Origin: Desulfobacterales bacterium
GTDB lineage: Bacteria > Desulfobacterota > DSM-4660 > Desulfatiglandales > Desulfatiglandaceae
Reading direction: 5' to 3'
Length of the DNA stretch: 6,199 nt
Assembly (NCBI GenBank): GCA_022013615.1
Contig: JAKLQB010000837.1
Coordinates: 1-6,199, forward strand
Made by a program: the position numbers and the translations under genes. Shown here in pieces: positions 4,879 to 6,199 of this stretch. The notes beneath the pieces are model-generated. The model did not search any database. It saw only the letters and a list, made by a program, of their open reading frames with translations, and was not told where the DNA came from. How positions within the stretch are numbered: position 1 is the first letter of the stretch; each line of letters starts with the position of its first letter.

Positions 4879-6199
4879 ACGCTGCTACCCGAAAGACCTC
4901 TTCAAGTGAGGTCTCCCCGTTGATTACCTTTTTGAGAGCCTGTTTAAGTAAAAGGCTGGTGCCGGACTTGATTGCCGCGTCCTCAATGGTGCTATGAAGG
5001 GCTCCATTGAAAATCAACTCTTCCATTTCCCGGTTTACTTCAAGAACCTCATAGATACCTGTACGCCCGCGATAACCCGAATGGTGACAGTTGTCACAGC
5101 CATTGGCCTTTGGGAGTTCGGCAGGTGGCTCAAGCCCATTACGGACAAAGGCCTTTTTATCTTCAGACCTGGCGGGCACCATGGTAGAGCAATGGGGGCA
5201 GATCTTCCTCAATAGCCTCTGGGCTACAATCATAGTCAATGAGGAGGCAACAATGTTAGCATTTACTCCGAGGTCGAGCAGCCTGTTAATAGCGGCCGCG
5301 GCGTCATTGGTGTGTAGGGTTGACAGGACTAAATGACCGGTAATGGAAGCCCTCATGGCCAGTTCGGCAGTCTCCTGATCCCTTATCTCACCTACGAGGA
5401 TGATGTCAGGGTCTTGCCTCATGGCTGCTCTAAAGGCATTTCCGAATGTAAGGCCGGCCTTGGGATTTACTGCTGTCTGTCTGATGGTTGGTATAACGTA
5501 TTCGATGGGGTCTTCAATGGTCATCGAATTGACGTGTGAACTGTTTATGGTCATAAGGGCGGAATAAAGTGTGGTTGTTTTTCCGGAGCCAGTGGGTCCT
5601 GTGGAAAGGATAAGACCATAAGGGCGCCTGATGTTTTTTAAAAATCTGACAAGATCATCTTTTTCGAAACCGAGTCTTTCAAGATCGCCAACCACCTTGC
5701 TGTAAATCAAAAGCCTCATAACCACTGTTTCACCTAACTGTGTCGGGAAGGTCGAAACCCTGATATCAAATTGCGCAGCACCGCCTGAGTATTTGATACG
5801 GCCGTCATGGGGTATGTTTGGGTTGGATATGTCCATGTCCGCCATTATCTTACAACGGGTAACTATGCTCTGCTGAAAACTCTTTGGAAGGAGATATTGC
5901 TGGTTTAATACGCCGTCAACCCGGTAATAGACCCTCACCAAGTTGGTATCTGGTACTATATGAATATCGCTCGCTCCAAGCACATGCCCCTTATCAATCA
6001 GAAGATTGAAAAGCCTTACTATCTTATTCTCTTCAAATTCGCCTTCCCCCAACCCGGCTTCATGGATTATACTCTCAATATCATTATCAATGGTCAGCGC
6101 AGTCTTGTAGTAAAGTTCAATGGCCTTTGAAACCCATTCCTTGGAAGCGATAAAGGTTTCAACCTTGCATCCGGTCATCCGGGACAATTCATCTTTTGC
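4871..6199 (-). CDS. gspE: GspE/PilB/MshE-type assembly ATPase (5' truncated by the window)
   Basis: A hexameric cytoplasmic ATPase that drives pilus or pseudopilus assembly. The frame stays open to the window edge, giving 442 residues; family members are usually about 550-600 long, so the true start and the N-terminal regulatory domain lie outside. The in-frame TTG (6185-6187) and ATG (6176-6178) are therefore unlikely starts: the sequence around them (DELSRMTGCKVETFIAS) matches the internal end of the family's N-terminal domain. Numbering from the edge: N2 domain with ASDIHIVP (76-83) and HDGRIKY (131-137); Walker A GPTGSGKTT (201-209); Asp box MTIEDPIEY (226-234); Walker B IILVGEIRD (266-274); His box HLVLSTLHTND (289-299); and a zinc-type four-cysteine motif CPHC (334-337) with CDNC (368-371), then GRTGIYEVL (378-386). 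All catalytic motifs are intact. The zinc motif marks an assembly ATPase rather than a PilT retraction ATPase. The TAG overlaps the platform gene's ATG, so the two are one operon. Confidence 0.95.
   Translation of the reverse strand, partial: AKDELSRMTGCKVETFIASKEWVSKAIELYYKTALTIDNDIESIIHEAGLGEGEFEENKIVRLFNLLIDKGHVLGASDIHIVPDTNLVRVYYRVDGVLNQQYLLPKSFQQSIVTRCKIMADMDISNPNIPHDGRIKYSGGAAQFDIRVSTFPTQLGETVVMRLLIYSKVVGDLERLGFEKDDLVRFLKNIRRPYGLILSTGPTGSGKTTTLYSALMTINSSHVNSMTIEDPIEYVIPTIRQTAVNPKAGLTFGNAFRAAMRQDPDIILVGEIRDQETAELAMRASITGHLVLSTLHTNDAAAAINRLLDLGVNANIVASSLTMIVAQRLLRKICPHCSTMVPARSEDKKAFVRNGLEPPAELPKANGCDNCHHSGYRGRTGIYEVLEVNREMEELIFNGALHSTIEDAAIKSGTSLLLKQALKKVINGETSLEEVFRVAAYA

Noticed and set aside
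6176..6187. TTG (6187) or ATG (6178) as the true start of the ATPase
   Set aside because: The frame is open to the window edge and the residues before and around these codons match an internal part of the GspE family.

Overview
The window is part of a type IV pilus / type II secretion-type machine from a Gram-negative (diderm) bacterium. The layout most resembles an MSHA-like (Msh) pilus or pseudopilus locus. The secretin is a predicted outer-membrane lipoprotein, so a diderm is certain. A Desulfobacterota (former deltaproteobacterial) or similar environmental lineage is my best guess, based on the gene types, moderate GC content and a sigma-54 promoter before a pilin gene. The sequence alone does not prove the taxon.

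Layout. Positions 1-141 are the 3' end of a small gene whose product ends like MshK/PilP/GspB-type periplasmic partners of secretins. Positions 220-1722 encode a complete 500-residue secretin, best matched to MshL. Then comes a 365-base gene-free stretch (1723-2087) that looks like a dense control region. Positions 2088-2669 and 2755-3633 encode two prepilins with almost identical N-terminal cleavage/assembly segments and unrelated C-terminal heads. On the opposite strand, converging on the second prepilin with only 27 bases between stop codons, lie a GspF/PilC/MshG-type inner-membrane platform protein (3661-4878) and a GspE/PilB/MshE-type ATPase (4871-6199, cut at its 5' end by the window). 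The ATPase and platform genes overlap by 8 bases.

How they work together. The ATPase powers the platform protein, which adds prepilins (after peptidase cleavage) into a fibre that passes through the secretin, with the MshK-like protein as a probable secretin partner. No prepilin peptidase, retraction ATPase or MshJ/MshI-type alignment protein is visible here.

The most interesting part is the leader of the first prepilin gene. It holds a well-spaced -24/-12 (sigma-54) promoter, two upstream TTTTGTCA repeats exactly 21 bases apart, a 9-base inverted repeat running into the -24 element, and a transcribed leader with two hairpins. One hairpin presents ARGGAU in a six-base loop, the core of a CsrA/RsmA binding site, and a second GGA lies within the ribosome binding site. 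Together these suggest that this pilin is switched on by a sigma-54 activator and held back after transcription by a CsrA-type protein. This is a hypothesis read from sequence, not a demonstrated circuit.
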